Assembly: GCF_900536025.1 (NCBI RefSeq)
Contig: NZ_UNOZ01000027.1
Span: 1-64,000, forward strand
Origin: Pseudomonas reidholzensis
GTDB lineage: Bacteria; Pseudomonadota; Gammaproteobacteria; Pseudomonadales; Pseudomonadaceae
Length of the DNA stretch: 64,000 nt
Direction of reading: 5' to 3'
Shown: positions 44,274 to 52,887 of the stretch, one piece after another
Layout: each line of letters starts with the position of its first letter
Numbering within the stretch: the stretch's first letter is position 1
The notes under the pieces: generated by a model
Seen by the model: only the letters and a program-made list of their open reading frames with translations
The model's database searches: none
What the model was told of the DNA's origin: nothing
Position numbers and translations under genes: made by a program

Positions 44274-44951
44274 TCAGCGCGTCTTGTCCTTCAACGCGAC
44301 AAAGCTCTTGCGCATGTCGCTGGCCCAGCCATCGAGCACCGGCTTGACGTCTTGCAAGGTGAGTTGCTGGGTATCGTTTTCCAGCTCCTTGCCGCTGCCT
44401 TTGCGCACCACCTGCGCCAGCACCTTCTGATTGCCGCCGTCGAGGAAGGCCGCTTCCACGGCGATGTCGACGGCCTGGTCACGCCCGCCCGCGGCGGTGT
44501 TCACGGCGGCGGCGACCAGGGCGATGGGCACGACCTCATAGGGCTTGAGGCCCTCGGTGTGGGTGGACACCGCCGTGATCGCGGGGCGCACCACGATGGT
44601 GTTGGGCCCCGGTGCCTTGGCCAGCGTCAGGACGCTGCCCAGCTCGCGGCGCATGGCGTCGTTGAAGTAGCGGGTGATCTCTTGCAGGGTCTGTGCGGAG
44701 ATCACCGCGGTGGCTTGTGGCTTGGGATAGAACTGGCTCGGCTCGATGAACACCTGGGTGTAGTCCCCGGCTTTGACGTTGGGGTCTATCCAGCGCATCA
44801 CCGGCTGGCCAGAAACGCTTTCAGCGGGCTTTAGCCGACTGTAGTCCTTGAGAAACCCGGAATACTCGCTCGGATCGACACGGTTGCTGGAGCACGCGGC
44901 CAGGGCAAGCACGGCGGCGCACAGCAGGGTGGCGCGGGGCAGTGGTTTCAT
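44274..44951 (-). CDS. DUF3313-type lipoprotein
   Basis: A 225-residue lipoprotein with signal 'LLCAAVLALAACSS' (Cys20) and 'YSGFLKDYSRLKP', the usual opening of DUF3313 proteins. The mature domain binds no known ligand. The start at 44951 gives a normal signal peptide; a MPSIMKPL start four codons upstream is possible. Confidence 0.85.
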   Translation of the reverse strand: MKPLPRATLLCAAVLALAACSSNRVDPSEYSGFLKDYSRLKPAESVSGQPVMRWIDPNVKAGDYTQVFIEPSQFYPKPQATAVISAQTLQEITRYFNDAMRRELGSVLTLAKAPGPNTIVVRPAITAVSTHTEGLKPYEVVPIALVAAAVNTAAGGRDQAVDIAVEAAFLDGGNQKVLAQVVRKGSGKELENDTQQLTLQDVKPVLDGWASDMRKSFVALKDKTR

Positions 44952-45130
44952 GATTGAGGGCATCCATTGAGGGGACGGCCAGAACAACGCTAGCAGGTGC
45001 TTGGCAGTTGGCCAGTGGCGGCTGGTTTTTGATGCGCGAGTGAAGGGATGGGGAGGCACGCTGAGGTGGGGGGTGAGGCTGAATCCTACAAAAAAACCTG
45101 ACTGTGCTGACTATCGTTCGATGTGCAAGA

Positions 45131-45160
45131 TTGAAAAACTATACCCGTTAAGGGTATGAT
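45131..45160 (+). promoter_or_regulatory. Promoter with operator palindrome of the toxin-antitoxin pair
   Basis: TTGAAA (45131-45136), 18 bases, then TATGAT (45155-45160). The palindrome ataccc-gttaa-gggtat (45141-45157) lies in the spacer, as expected for autoregulation by the antitoxin. Confidence 0.7.
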
Positions 45161-45175
45161 TTGGACGGTCTCATA

Positions 45176-45559
45176 ATGGATGTTTACAAGCGAAGGGATT
45201 TTTCACGCTGGCAGGTCAGCGTGAAATTATCGGACGCGATGTTGTGCAGGGCGGTCAACGAGATGCGCAATGGCCTCGTCGATGCAAGCCTTGGTGGTCT
45301 GCTGTACAAGAAGCGAATCGCTGCAGACGGAACGGGGAAAAGCTCAGGTTACAGGACCCTCGTTTCGGCGCGCATCGGAAGTCGCTATGTGTTCCTGCAT
45401 GGCTTTGCCAAGAGTGACAAAGCTTCGATCACTCAAGATGAGCAAAAAGCCTTGCAGTTTGCCGGTAAGATTTTTCTCGAGCTGTCTGCGGTCGCCTTGA
45501 ACAAGGCCCTGAAGGCAGGTGTATTGATGGAGGTATGCTGTGACCAGCAAACTTATTGA
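45176..45559 (+). CDS. RelE/HigB-type toxin of a type II toxin-antitoxin system
   Basis: A 127-residue basic protein of the RelE superfamily subgroup with 'SLGGLLYKKRIA', 'GTGKSSGYRTLVSARIGSRYVFLHGFAKSD'-type segments (seen across about 39-84) and a C-terminal helix. Such toxins cut mRNA on the ribosome. The toxin gene precedes the antitoxin gene, the order of HigBA systems, and overlaps it by 20 bases. The ATG at 45176 lies just after the operator. Confidence 0.85.
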   Translation: MDVYKRRDFSRWQVSVKLSDAMLCRAVNEMRNGLVDASLGGLLYKKRIAADGTGKSSGYRTLVSARIGSRYVFLHGFAKSDKASITQDEQKALQFAGKIFLELSAVALNKALKAGVLMEVCCDQQTY

Positions 45560-45845
45560 ATCCTTGCGCGATGACCTCAGCGCTCTGTACGCGGCTGGCG
45601 CTGTCAGCAAGGTCACCCTGCGTGACTTTGAGGCCATCTGCCCGGCCCCGGTGCGCGATTTCAGCGCATTGGACATTCGCCAATTGCGCGAAACGCTCAA
45701 TTTCAGCCAGCCGGTTTTTGCCTTGCATCTGCACACCAGTGCGTCCACGGTGCGCAAATGGGAGCAGGGAGAAACGCGTCCTGCGGGGCCGGCCCTGAAG
45801 CTGCTTAATGTTATTGCTGACAAGGGGTTGCATGCCATTCTTTGA
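45540..45845 (+). CDS. HigA-type antitoxin with HTH domain
   Basis: A 101-residue protein starting at a GTG with 'ggagg' seven bases upstream. The C-terminal half is an Xre-type HTH ('IRQLRETLNFSQPVFALHL' and 'STVRKWEQGETRPAGP'). It should neutralise the toxin encoded just upstream and repress the promoter through the palindrome at 45141-45157. Confidence 0.87.
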   Translation: MTSKLIESLRDDLSALYAAGAVSKVTLRDFEAICPAPVRDFSALDIRQLRETLNFSQPVFALHLHTSASTVRKWEQGETRPAGPALKLLNVIADKGLHAIL

Positions 45846-45911
45846 ATTGCTTGCAAGAGTTGACGACGATCGGTCTTGAGGGGCCTGCAGCGTTGATCAG
45901 CCCTCCCAGGC

Positions 45912-47207
45912 CTACCCCAACACCTCCCGCACCCGATACCACAACATCCCCAACGCCAGCAGCGGCGAGCGCAGCGCCTTGCCGCCCGGGAAGGTCAGGT
46001 GCGGGACCGCGCTGAACACATCCAACCCTCGGCTATGACCCACTGCAATCGCTTCCGCCAGCAGCCTGGCGGTCCAGTGGGTGACGTTCAGCCCGTGACC
46101 TGAATACCCCTGGGCGTAATACACATTAGGGTGCTGGCTCAGCCGCCCGACCTGGGGGAAGCGGTTGGCGGTGATGCCGATCATCCCGCCCCATTGATAG
46201 TCGATGCGCACCTCGCCCAACTGCGGGAACACCTTGCGCACCTTCGGCAGCATGTAGGCGGCGATGTCCTTGGGGTCGCGCCCGGAGTAGTGGCAGGCGC
46301 CGCCAAACAGCAAGCGGCGGTCGGCGGTCAGGCGGTAGTAATCGAGACCGACCTTCTGGTCGCAGAGCGCCATGTTCTGCGGGATCAAGGCGTTGGCAAC
46401 CTGCTCGGGCAGGGGCTCGGTGGCGACCACATAGCTGCCGGCCGGTAACACCTTGCCGGTCAGACGCGGCTCCAGCTCATCGAGATGGGCGTTGCAGCCG
46501 AGCACCAGGCTCTTGGCGCGCACCTTGCCGTGCGCGCAGTGCAGGGTCACGGTAGCGCCATGCTCGATACGCAGCACCGGGCTTTGCTCGAAGATCTGCA
46601 CACCGAGGCTGGCCGCGGCACGCGCTTCACCCTGAACCAGGTCGAGCGGGTGCAGGTGGCCCGAGCCCATGTCGACCAGGCCGCCGGCATACTGCTCACT
46701 GGCGACCACTTCGTGGATGCGCTCGGCACTGACCAGGCGGGTCTCATGGCGGTAGCCGAGGCTGGCCAACTCGTCCTGCTCGGTGCTGAAGGCGGCGAAC
46801 TGCGCCGGGGTGTTGGCCAGTTCGCAAAAGCCCCAGCGCAAGTCGCACGGGATCGCATACTGGTCGATCCGCTCACGCACCAGCTCGACCGAGTCGATGC
46901 CGGCCTGTTTCAGGTAGCGCACGCCCTCCTGGCCGACATAGCGGGCAAAGCCACTGACGTCATGGCCGATGCCGCGGATGAGCTGGCCGCCGTTGCGCCC
47001 GCTGGCGCCCCAGCCGATCCGCCGGGCCTCCAGGAGGATCACCGAAAGCCCGCGCTCGGCCAGTTCCAGGGCGGTATTGACGCCGGTCAGCCCGCCGCCG
47101 ACTACGCAGACGTCGGCAATCAGCTCGGCGTCGAGCGTGGGGTAGGGCGCCGCTGCGCGCGCCGTGGCGGCGTAGTAGGAGGCGGTGTGTCGGGTATCAA
47201 GGGACAT
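45912..47207 (-). CDS. FAD-dependent gamma-glutamylputrescine oxidase-like protein
   Basis: A 431-residue DAO-family flavoenzyme with the FAD motif 'VCVVGGGLTGVNTALELAERG' region (about 33-53; only part quoted here), 'WGASGRNGGQ' and a C-terminal 'GYSGHGLNVTHW'. Linked with a putrescine-binding protein and a GS-like ligase it is best read as PuuB/PauB, oxidising gamma-glutamylputrescine. The ATG at 47207 is 15 bases downstream of the binding-protein stop. Confidence 0.88.
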   Translation of the reverse strand: MSLDTRHTASYYAATARAAAPYPTLDAELIADVCVVGGGLTGVNTALELAERGLSVILLEARRIGWGASGRNGGQLIRGIGHDVSGFARYVGQEGVRYLKQAGIDSVELVRERIDQYAIPCDLRWGFCELANTPAQFAAFSTEQDELASLGYRHETRLVSAERIHEVVASEQYAGGLVDMGSGHLHPLDLVQGEARAAASLGVQIFEQSPVLRIEHGATVTLHCAHGKVRAKSLVLGCNAHLDELEPRLTGKVLPAGSYVVATEPLPEQVANALIPQNMALCDQKVGLDYYRLTADRRLLFGGACHYSGRDPKDIAAYMLPKVRKVFPQLGEVRIDYQWGGMIGITANRFPQVGRLSQHPNVYYAQGYSGHGLNVTHWTARLLAEAIAVGHSRGLDVFSAVPHLTFPGGKALRSPLLALGMLWYRVREVLG

Positions 47208-47221
47208 GGCTGGTGCTCGCC

Positions 47222-48313
47222 TCAGCGGTTGGATTTGATCTTGCTCCAGGAGCGGGTCATGACGCGCATGATCTTCGCGCTCGGGGTGCTCGACACGTAC
47301 AGTTTGTCCAGCACCTCCTGCGGCGGGTAGACCTCGGGGTTGTTCACCAAGGCCGGGGCCATGTGCTGCTTGGCCTCGAGGTTGGCGTTGGCGTAGCCGA
47401 CCGTGGTGCTGACCTTGGCGATCACCTGCGGGTCGAGCAGGTAGTTGATGAAGGCCAGGGCCTGCTCGGGGTTGCTGGCGTCCTTGGGGATCGCCAGCAG
47501 GTCGAACCACAGGTTGCTGCCTTCCTTGGGAATGCTGTAGGCGATCTTCACGCCGTTTTTCGCCTCTACGGCGCGGTTGGCTGCCTGGAATACATCGCCC
47601 GAATAGCCGAAGGCGATGCAGACATCACCGTTGGCCAGGTCCGAGACGTACTTGGAGGAGTGGAAATAGGTGATGTACGGGCGCAATTTCAGCAGTTGCG
47701 CCTCGGCCTTCTTGTAGTCGTCCTCATTCTCGCTGCGCGGGTTCATGCCTAAATAGTTGAGCATCGCCGGGAACAGCTCGTCCGGCGAGTCCATGAAGGC
47801 CACGCCGCACTGCTGGAGTTTTTTCAGGTTCTCCGGCTCGAACAGCACCGCCCAGGAGTCGATCTTGTCGATACCCAAGGCAGCCTTGACCTTGTCGACG
47901 TTGTAGCCGATGCCGTTGGTGCCCCACAGGTACGGCACCGCGTACTGGTTGCCGGGGTCGTTCTGTTCGAGCTGCTTGAGCAGTTTGGGGTCGAGGTGCT
48001 TGAAGTTGGGCAGCTTGCTGCGGTCCAGCGCCAGAAAGGCGCCGGCCTTGGCCTGGCGCGCCAGGAAGTGGTTGGAGGGCACCACCACGTCGTAGCCGGT
48101 ACGCCCGGCCAGCAACTTGCCCTCCAGGGTCTCGTTGGAGTCGAACACGTCATACACCACCTTGATCCCGCTGCTGGCCTGGAAGTCCGCCAGGGTGGTG
48201 TCACCGATATAGTCGGTCCAGTTGTACACGCTGACGCTCGGCTGGGCGGCCTGGGCGCTCGCGCCGAACAGCAGGGTGAATGCCGCGGGGATCAGGGCTT
48301 GCAAATGACGCAT
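47222..48313 (-). CDS. Periplasmic putrescine-binding protein, PotF/SpuD type
   Basis: A 363-residue protein with signal peptide ('LIPAAFTLLFGASAQA', about 7-22) and the PotF pattern 'VSVYNWTDYIGD', 'VPYLWGTNGIGYN' and 'AFGYSGDVFQAA'. The aromatic and acidic residues fit polyamine ligands. No ABC permease is present in the window, so the transport partner must be elsewhere. Confidence 0.92.
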   Translation of the reverse strand: MRHLQALIPAAFTLLFGASAQAAQPSVSVYNWTDYIGDTTLADFQASSGIKVVYDVFDSNETLEGKLLAGRTGYDVVVPSNHFLARQAKAGAFLALDRSKLPNFKHLDPKLLKQLEQNDPGNQYAVPYLWGTNGIGYNVDKVKAALGIDKIDSWAVLFEPENLKKLQQCGVAFMDSPDELFPAMLNYLGMNPRSENEDDYKKAEAQLLKLRPYITYFHSSKYVSDLANGDVCIAFGYSGDVFQAANRAVEAKNGVKIAYSIPKEGSNLWFDLLAIPKDASNPEQALAFINYLLDPQVIAKVSTTVGYANANLEAKQHMAPALVNNPEVYPPQEVLDKLYVSSTPSAKIMRVMTRSWSKIKSNR

Positions 48314-48362
48314 GTCGACACCTCGTTGGATTTTTTCTGGGGTCTGTTGCGGGTGCTCGGGA

Positions 48363-49721
48363 TCAGACGCTGAGCATCAGGAACTCACGCTCCCAGGAAC
48401 TGATCACCCGCTTGAAGTTCTCGTGCTCGGCGCGCTTGACCGCCACGTAGCCCTGGACGAACTGCTTGCCCAGGTAGTCTTGCAGGATCTGGCAGTCTTC
48501 CATGTGCTGCAGGGCGTCTTCGATGGTGATCGGCAGGCGCAGGTTGCGTCGCTCATAGGCGCGGCCCTGGACCGGCGCGCTCGGCTCGATCCTGTCGACC
48601 ATGCCCAGGTAACCACAGAGCAGGCTCGCGGCAATCGCCAGGTACGGGTTGGCGTCGGCGCCTGGCAGGCGGTTTTCGACACGCATCGCTTCCGGGCTCG
48701 AAGTTGGTACCCGCAGGCCGGCGGTGCGGTTTTCTTCACCCCACTCGACGTTGACCGGCGCCGAGGTGTCGGGCAGGAAGCGGCGGAACGAGTTGACGTT
48801 CGGGGCGAACATCGGCAGCACTTTGGGGATGTACTTCTGCAGGCCGCCGATGTGGTGCAGGAACAATTCGCTCATGCTGCCGTCGTCGTTGGCGAAGATC
48901 GGCTTGCCGGTGGCGATGTCGACCACGCTCTGGTGCAGGTGCATGGCACTGCCAGGCTCGTCGGTGATCGGCTTGGCCATGAACGTCGCGGCGACGTTGT
49001 GCTTGAGCGCCGCCTCACGCATGGTGCGCTTGAACACGGTGATCTGGTCGGCCAGGTCGAGCGCATCGCCATGGCGGAAGTTGATCTCCATCTGCGCCGG
49101 GCCGTCTTCATGGATCAGCGTGTCGAGGTCCAGGCCCTGGATTTCGCACCAGTCGTAGACGTCTTCGAACAGCGGGTCGAATTCGTTGGCGGCGTCGATC
49201 GAGAACGACTGGCGGCCACTCTCGGCACGCCCGGAGCGGCCCATCGGCACCTGCAGCGGCAGGTCCGGGTCTTCGCAGCGCTTGGTCAGGTAGAACTCCA
49301 TCTCCGGCGCGACGATCGGCTGCCAGCCCTTGTCGGCATACAGCTTGAGGACCTTCTTGAGGACGTTGCGCGGCGACAGCTCGATCGGGTTGCCCTGTTT
49401 GTCGAAGGTGTCGTGGATGACGATCGCGGTCGGTTCGATGGCCCAAGGGATCTGGTACACCGCCGACGGGTCGGGGCGGCAGATCATGTCGATGTCGGCC
49501 GGGTCGAGCAGGTCGTAGTAGATGTCGTCGTCGACGTAGTCGCCGGTCACGGTCTGCAGCAGCACGCTCTCGGGCAGGCGCATGCCGCGCTCATGGAGAA
49601 ACTTGGCCGTGGGCGCGATCTTGCCCCGGGCGATGCCGGTCAGGTCGCTGATCACGCATTCGACTTCGGTGATGCGGTGTTCTTTCAGCCACGTTGAAAG
49701 CTGATCGAAGGGGGCGTTCAT
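48363..49721 (-). CDS. Glutamine-synthetase-like gamma-glutamylputrescine synthetase
   Basis: A 452-residue GS-fold ligase. Metal-binding 'EMEFYL', 'GPAQMEINF', 'GSAMHLHQS' and 'NRTAGLRVP' are in place, and the lack of the adenylylation loop marks the polyamine branch (PuuA/PauA). It joins glutamate to putrescine with ATP. First gene of the polyamine operon on the minus strand. Confidence 0.92.
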   Translation of the reverse strand: MNAPFDQLSTWLKEHRITEVECVISDLTGIARGKIAPTAKFLHERGMRLPESVLLQTVTGDYVDDDIYYDLLDPADIDMICRPDPSAVYQIPWAIEPTAIVIHDTFDKQGNPIELSPRNVLKKVLKLYADKGWQPIVAPEMEFYLTKRCEDPDLPLQVPMGRSGRAESGRQSFSIDAANEFDPLFEDVYDWCEIQGLDLDTLIHEDGPAQMEINFRHGDALDLADQITVFKRTMREAALKHNVAATFMAKPITDEPGSAMHLHQSVVDIATGKPIFANDDGSMSELFLHHIGGLQKYIPKVLPMFAPNVNSFRRFLPDTSAPVNVEWGEENRTAGLRVPTSSPEAMRVENRLPGADANPYLAIAASLLCGYLGMVDRIEPSAPVQGRAYERRNLRLPITIEDALQHMEDCQILQDYLGKQFVQGYVAVKRAEHENFKRVISSWEREFLMLSV

Positions 49722-49871
49722 ACAGACCTCAGGGTTGCCATTGGGTGGCGCATCGGTGCAGGAATCTTCCCAGGCGACGCGCTGAGGGCTATCTTGGGCG
49801 CAGCCCGCAGGGTTGATCTATCCACTTCTTTCGTTAGCAAATGCACCAAAAGAGTGCATATAGGATTTAGC

Positions 49872-50771
49872 GTGACAACGGCCAATGCCTTGCAAGTGCA
49901 GGCTTACCAGACCAGCGACGTGACCGAGCAGGTGCGTGCCACGCCCGGTTGGCAACAGCAGTACCGGCAGATGTCGCCGGGCCATTTCAATGGCCAGTTG
50001 CGCTGTCTGGGGCTCGAGGGCGTGGAGGTTTACGAAGAGCGTCTGAATACCCGCGTGGAGCAGTTTTTCAGCGCCCCAAGCGGGTCGTTGACGTTCTGCT
50101 TCGACCGCAGCGAAAACAGCCTTTACCTGCTCAATGAAGACAGCCGCAATATCTGGATCACCCCGGAGAACTACCAAGAGGTGGCGGTGGTGTTCGACCG
50201 CGGTTTCCTGCAGGGGCATGGCCTGGATGTCGCGCGCCTCGAGGGGTTGTTCATGGTGCCGCTGGACAGCGTGCAGAACGCGCTGTTCGGCAGTTGGCTC
50301 AGCGCTACCCTGACCCGCCTGGGGCAGGCGGATTGCCCGCTGGAGGGCAGGGCGCTGGCCGAACAGTTGCTGGAGGACTGCCTGTTCATCCTCGACGGCG
50401 CCAGCCAGCGCTTGCAGGGCGATGCCCTCGGGCGGCGCGGTGAGGCGCGCACGGTCATGCGCCGGGTCAGTGACTGGGCGGCGGATTGCCCGGACGAGAC
50501 GCTGAACCTGGTGCAGCTGGCGCGGGTGGCCGGGGTCTCGGTACGCCAGTTGCAGCAGACCTTCAAGGCCTTCACCAACATGCCGCCGGCGCAATGGCTG
50601 CGCTTGCGCCGGCTCAACGGCGCGCGGCGGGACCTGCTGCGCGGTGGTGGCCCGACCGTGGCCGAGGTGGCGATGCGCTGGTCGTTCTGGCACCTGGGGC
50701 GGTTTTCCGAGAGTTACCGGCAGTTGTTCGGCGAGTTGCCGAGCGAGACGCTCAAGCGCGGCAGAAGCTGA
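49872..50771 (+). CDS. AraC-family transcriptional regulator
   Basis: A 299-residue protein with two C-terminal HTH units ('LVQLARVAGVSVRQLQQTF' and 'TVAEVAMRWSFWHLGRFSESY'). I use the GTG at 49872 with 'agga' seven bases upstream. It faces the polyamine operon and probably regulates it in response to a polyamine or amine. Confidence 0.85.
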   Translation: MTTANALQVQAYQTSDVTEQVRATPGWQQQYRQMSPGHFNGQLRCLGLEGVEVYEERLNTRVEQFFSAPSGSLTFCFDRSENSLYLLNEDSRNIWITPENYQEVAVVFDRGFLQGHGLDVARLEGLFMVPLDSVQNALFGSWLSATLTRLGQADCPLEGRALAEQLLEDCLFILDGASQRLQGDALGRRGEARTVMRRVSDWAADCPDETLNLVQLARVAGVSVRQLQQTFKAFTNMPPAQWLRLRRLNGARRDLLRGGGPTVAEVAMRWSFWHLGRFSESYRQLFGELPSETLKRGRS

Positions 50772-50840
50772 GGGCCCTCCAGCCCAGCAGCGAATCCCCA
50801 TTACTGGTATCGTGCGCGGCAGTTTCCCCCCGAGGTCCCG

Positions 50841-52751
50841 ATGTTCTATCTGCCACTCACCAGCGAGCAGGCCGAGCCCCTTACCAGCTCGCCCGCCACC
50901 GACTTCATCAGCCGCGCCAGCTTGCTGGAGGCGGCCACCGTGCTGTTCATCCAGAACCTGCCGCGCCAGCACGGCGCGCCGTCGGTCGAGGCGCAGGAGC
51001 GGCGTTTCGCCGAAATCCTGCGCATCGCCGATGAAGTCGAAGCCGCGGCGCCTGGCCAGTTTCAGCAGCAGGTAGCCCAGCGCTTCGATGCCGAGGTGTT
51101 TGCCATGGGCCTGGGCATGCTGGGCGAGAACGGCATCGGCCTGCTGTCCGCCGAGCACCCGGTCGACCCGGTCGATCTGCGCGACACGGAAGGCGGCTGG
51201 AACTTCCGTTTTGCCGACAGCTACCGCCAACGGGTCACGCCATTGCAACCGGTCAGCCTGCCGTCGCTGTCGAGCGACCTGCGCCTGAGCGACCAGCAGA
51301 ACCGCCTGCTGCGCGAATTCCTCTCCGGCGTTGACGAGTCGGTGGCCGTGCAAGGCTTTGCCGGTACCGGCAAGACGTTTCTGATCCACCAGTTCGCGCG
51401 CCTGCTCGACCCTCAGCGCACCTTGCTCCTGGCCATGACCGAAGGCCAATTGCGGGCGTTGCAGGCGCGGGTCAAGGACGCCTCGGCGTTTACCGCCATG
51501 ACTTTCGGCCAACTGGCCGACGAGATCCTCAACCGCGACCTGACCAGCAACGGCTGGCGGCTGCGGGATGTCTACCGGACCAAGCTCTCGTGGCGCCCGC
51601 AGGAGGCGCAGGTGGTGCAATGGCTGGGGATACCCGATATCGGCCCGCTGGCCGCCCGTGAGGTGGTCGCCCTGTGCATCAAGGCCGTGCGCAGCTTCTG
51701 CCGCAGTGGCGATGCCACGTTGCAGCTGCAGCACCTGCCGTGGATGGGGCCAGGGTTTTCGCCGCTGGACCAGGAGGTGCTGCTGGAGAAGGCGCGCCTG
51801 TACTGGCAGCAGCTGATCCGCCCCGCGGCGCGGGAGATCCAGCTGCCGGTGCGTGACTATCACCGGGTCAAGCTGCTGTCGCTGACCCTTGAAGTGATCG
51901 ACGTCCAGTTTAGCCATGTCATCGTCGACGAGGCGCACGAACTGTCAGCGCCGATGCTCGCGGTGCTCGACCGCAGCCCCCAGGCGATCATCACCCTGGG
52001 CGACGACCTGCAGAACCTCAATGGCTTGAGCCCGCACCATGGCGGGTTCATTCGCCAGCGTTGCATCGACCATTCGCTGCGCGCCGGGCCGGCCATGGAA
52101 GGCGTGCTCAACCCGTTGATCCTGGCCCACCCGGCGGCGATCCAAGCAGCCTTCAGCGGCAGTGCCGAGCACTACACGCGGGTGAGCTTCTTCGACACCG
52201 TGACGGTGCCGGAGCAGCCTACGGCGCTGATCGTCGATGACGAGTGGGGCTTGTTCGGCTGGTTCCAGCGCCTGACCCACCAGGGCGTGCCGTTCGTGTT
52301 GCTGCAGGGCGCGCGCAAGGAGTTCGAGCTGTTCGTCGAGGACTGCATCGAGCTGTACCGGCATGGCACGCGGCCGCGGCACAACATGCTGTTCCGCTAT
52401 GCCAGCTGGCAGGCCTTGGAGCAGGACAAAGGCGATGACAAGGCGTTTGCCGCGGTGGCCAACATGCTGCGCAAGGGTTACTCGCCGGAGCACTTTGCCA
52501 AAGCCAAGAGTCGTTACCGCTGGGACAAGGCGCCCAAGCTGTTTCTCGGCCGGGTGCGGGATGTGAAGAACATGGAGTTCGCTCGGGTCATGGTGTCGCC
52601 GGAACTGATGGTGGCGCCTACGGCCGGGAACAACCGCAACGAGCGGGCGCGGATGCTCGCCGGTCTCTACACCGCGTGTTCGCGGGCACGGCATGAGCTG
52701 ATCGTGCCGGGTGGCATGTTGGATTGGGTCAAGGATCAGGTACGCGATTGA
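50841..52751 (+). CDS. Superfamily 1 helicase-like ATPase
   Basis: A 636-residue protein with Walker A GFAGTGKT (172-179), Walker B 'VIVDEAHELS' (about 361-370), 'GDDLQNLNG' and the motif VI-like 'YTACSRARHELIV' near the C-terminus. The N-terminal 150 residues are unique. Motifs match UvrD/PcrA-type enzymes, but the protein is short and lacks a visible nuclease domain. It stands alone between the AraC gene and a REP pair. The function, perhaps in DNA repair or defence, is not known. Confidence 0.8.
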   Translation: MFYLPLTSEQAEPLTSSPATDFISRASLLEAATVLFIQNLPRQHGAPSVEAQERRFAEILRIADEVEAAAPGQFQQQVAQRFDAEVFAMGLGMLGENGIGLLSAEHPVDPVDLRDTEGGWNFRFADSYRQRVTPLQPVSLPSLSSDLRLSDQQNRLLREFLSGVDESVAVQGFAGTGKTFLIHQFARLLDPQRTLLLAMTEGQLRALQARVKDASAFTAMTFGQLADEILNRDLTSNGWRLRDVYRTKLSWRPQEAQVVQWLGIPDIGPLAAREVVALCIKAVRSFCRSGDATLQLQHLPWMGPGFSPLDQEVLLEKARLYWQQLIRPAAREIQLPVRDYHRVKLLSLTLEVIDVQFSHVIVDEAHELSAPMLAVLDRSPQAIITLGDDLQNLNGLSPHHGGFIRQRCIDHSLRAGPAMEGVLNPLILAHPAAIQAAFSGSAEHYTRVSFFDTVTVPEQPTALIVDDEWGLFGWFQRLTHQGVPFVLLQGARKEFELFVEDCIELYRHGTRPRHNMLFRYASWQALEQDKGDDKAFAAVANMLRKGYSPEHFAKAKSRYRWDKAPKLFLGRVRDVKNMEFARVMVSPELMVAPTAGNNRNERARMLAGLYTACSRARHELIVPGGMLDWVKDQVRD

Positions 52752-52756
52752 ATGTT

Positions 52757-52779
52757 TTGGGGGCGCGTTGCGCCCCTTT
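52757..52779 (+). terminator. Terminator after the helicase-like gene
   Basis: Stem gggggcgc-gtt-gcgcccc followed by TTT, starting seven bases after the stop. Confidence 0.75.
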
Positions 52780-52854
52780 CGCGACACAAGGCCGCTCCCA
52801 CAGTGGAACGCCTTGCGCAAGTCCCTTGTGGGAGCGGCCTTGTGTCGCGAAAGG
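52775..52854. repeat. Inverted REP-like pair, 28-bp perfect arms
   Basis: cctttcgcgacacaaggccg and its mirror cggccttgtgtcgcgaaagg (52775-52802 and 52828-52854) frame 25 bases. It belongs to a different REP type from the 'gcgggtaaaccc' elements. Confidence 0.85.
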
Positions 52855-52870
52855 GCCGCAAAGCGGCCCC
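52853..52870 (-). terminator. Hairpin terminator of the aldehyde dehydrogenase gene
   Basis: Stem gggccgc-aaa-gcggccc 18 bases downstream of the stop of the minus-strand gene, followed on that strand by 'tttcg'. Confidence 0.6.
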
Positions 52871-52887
52871 AAAATCTCAGATCAGAA

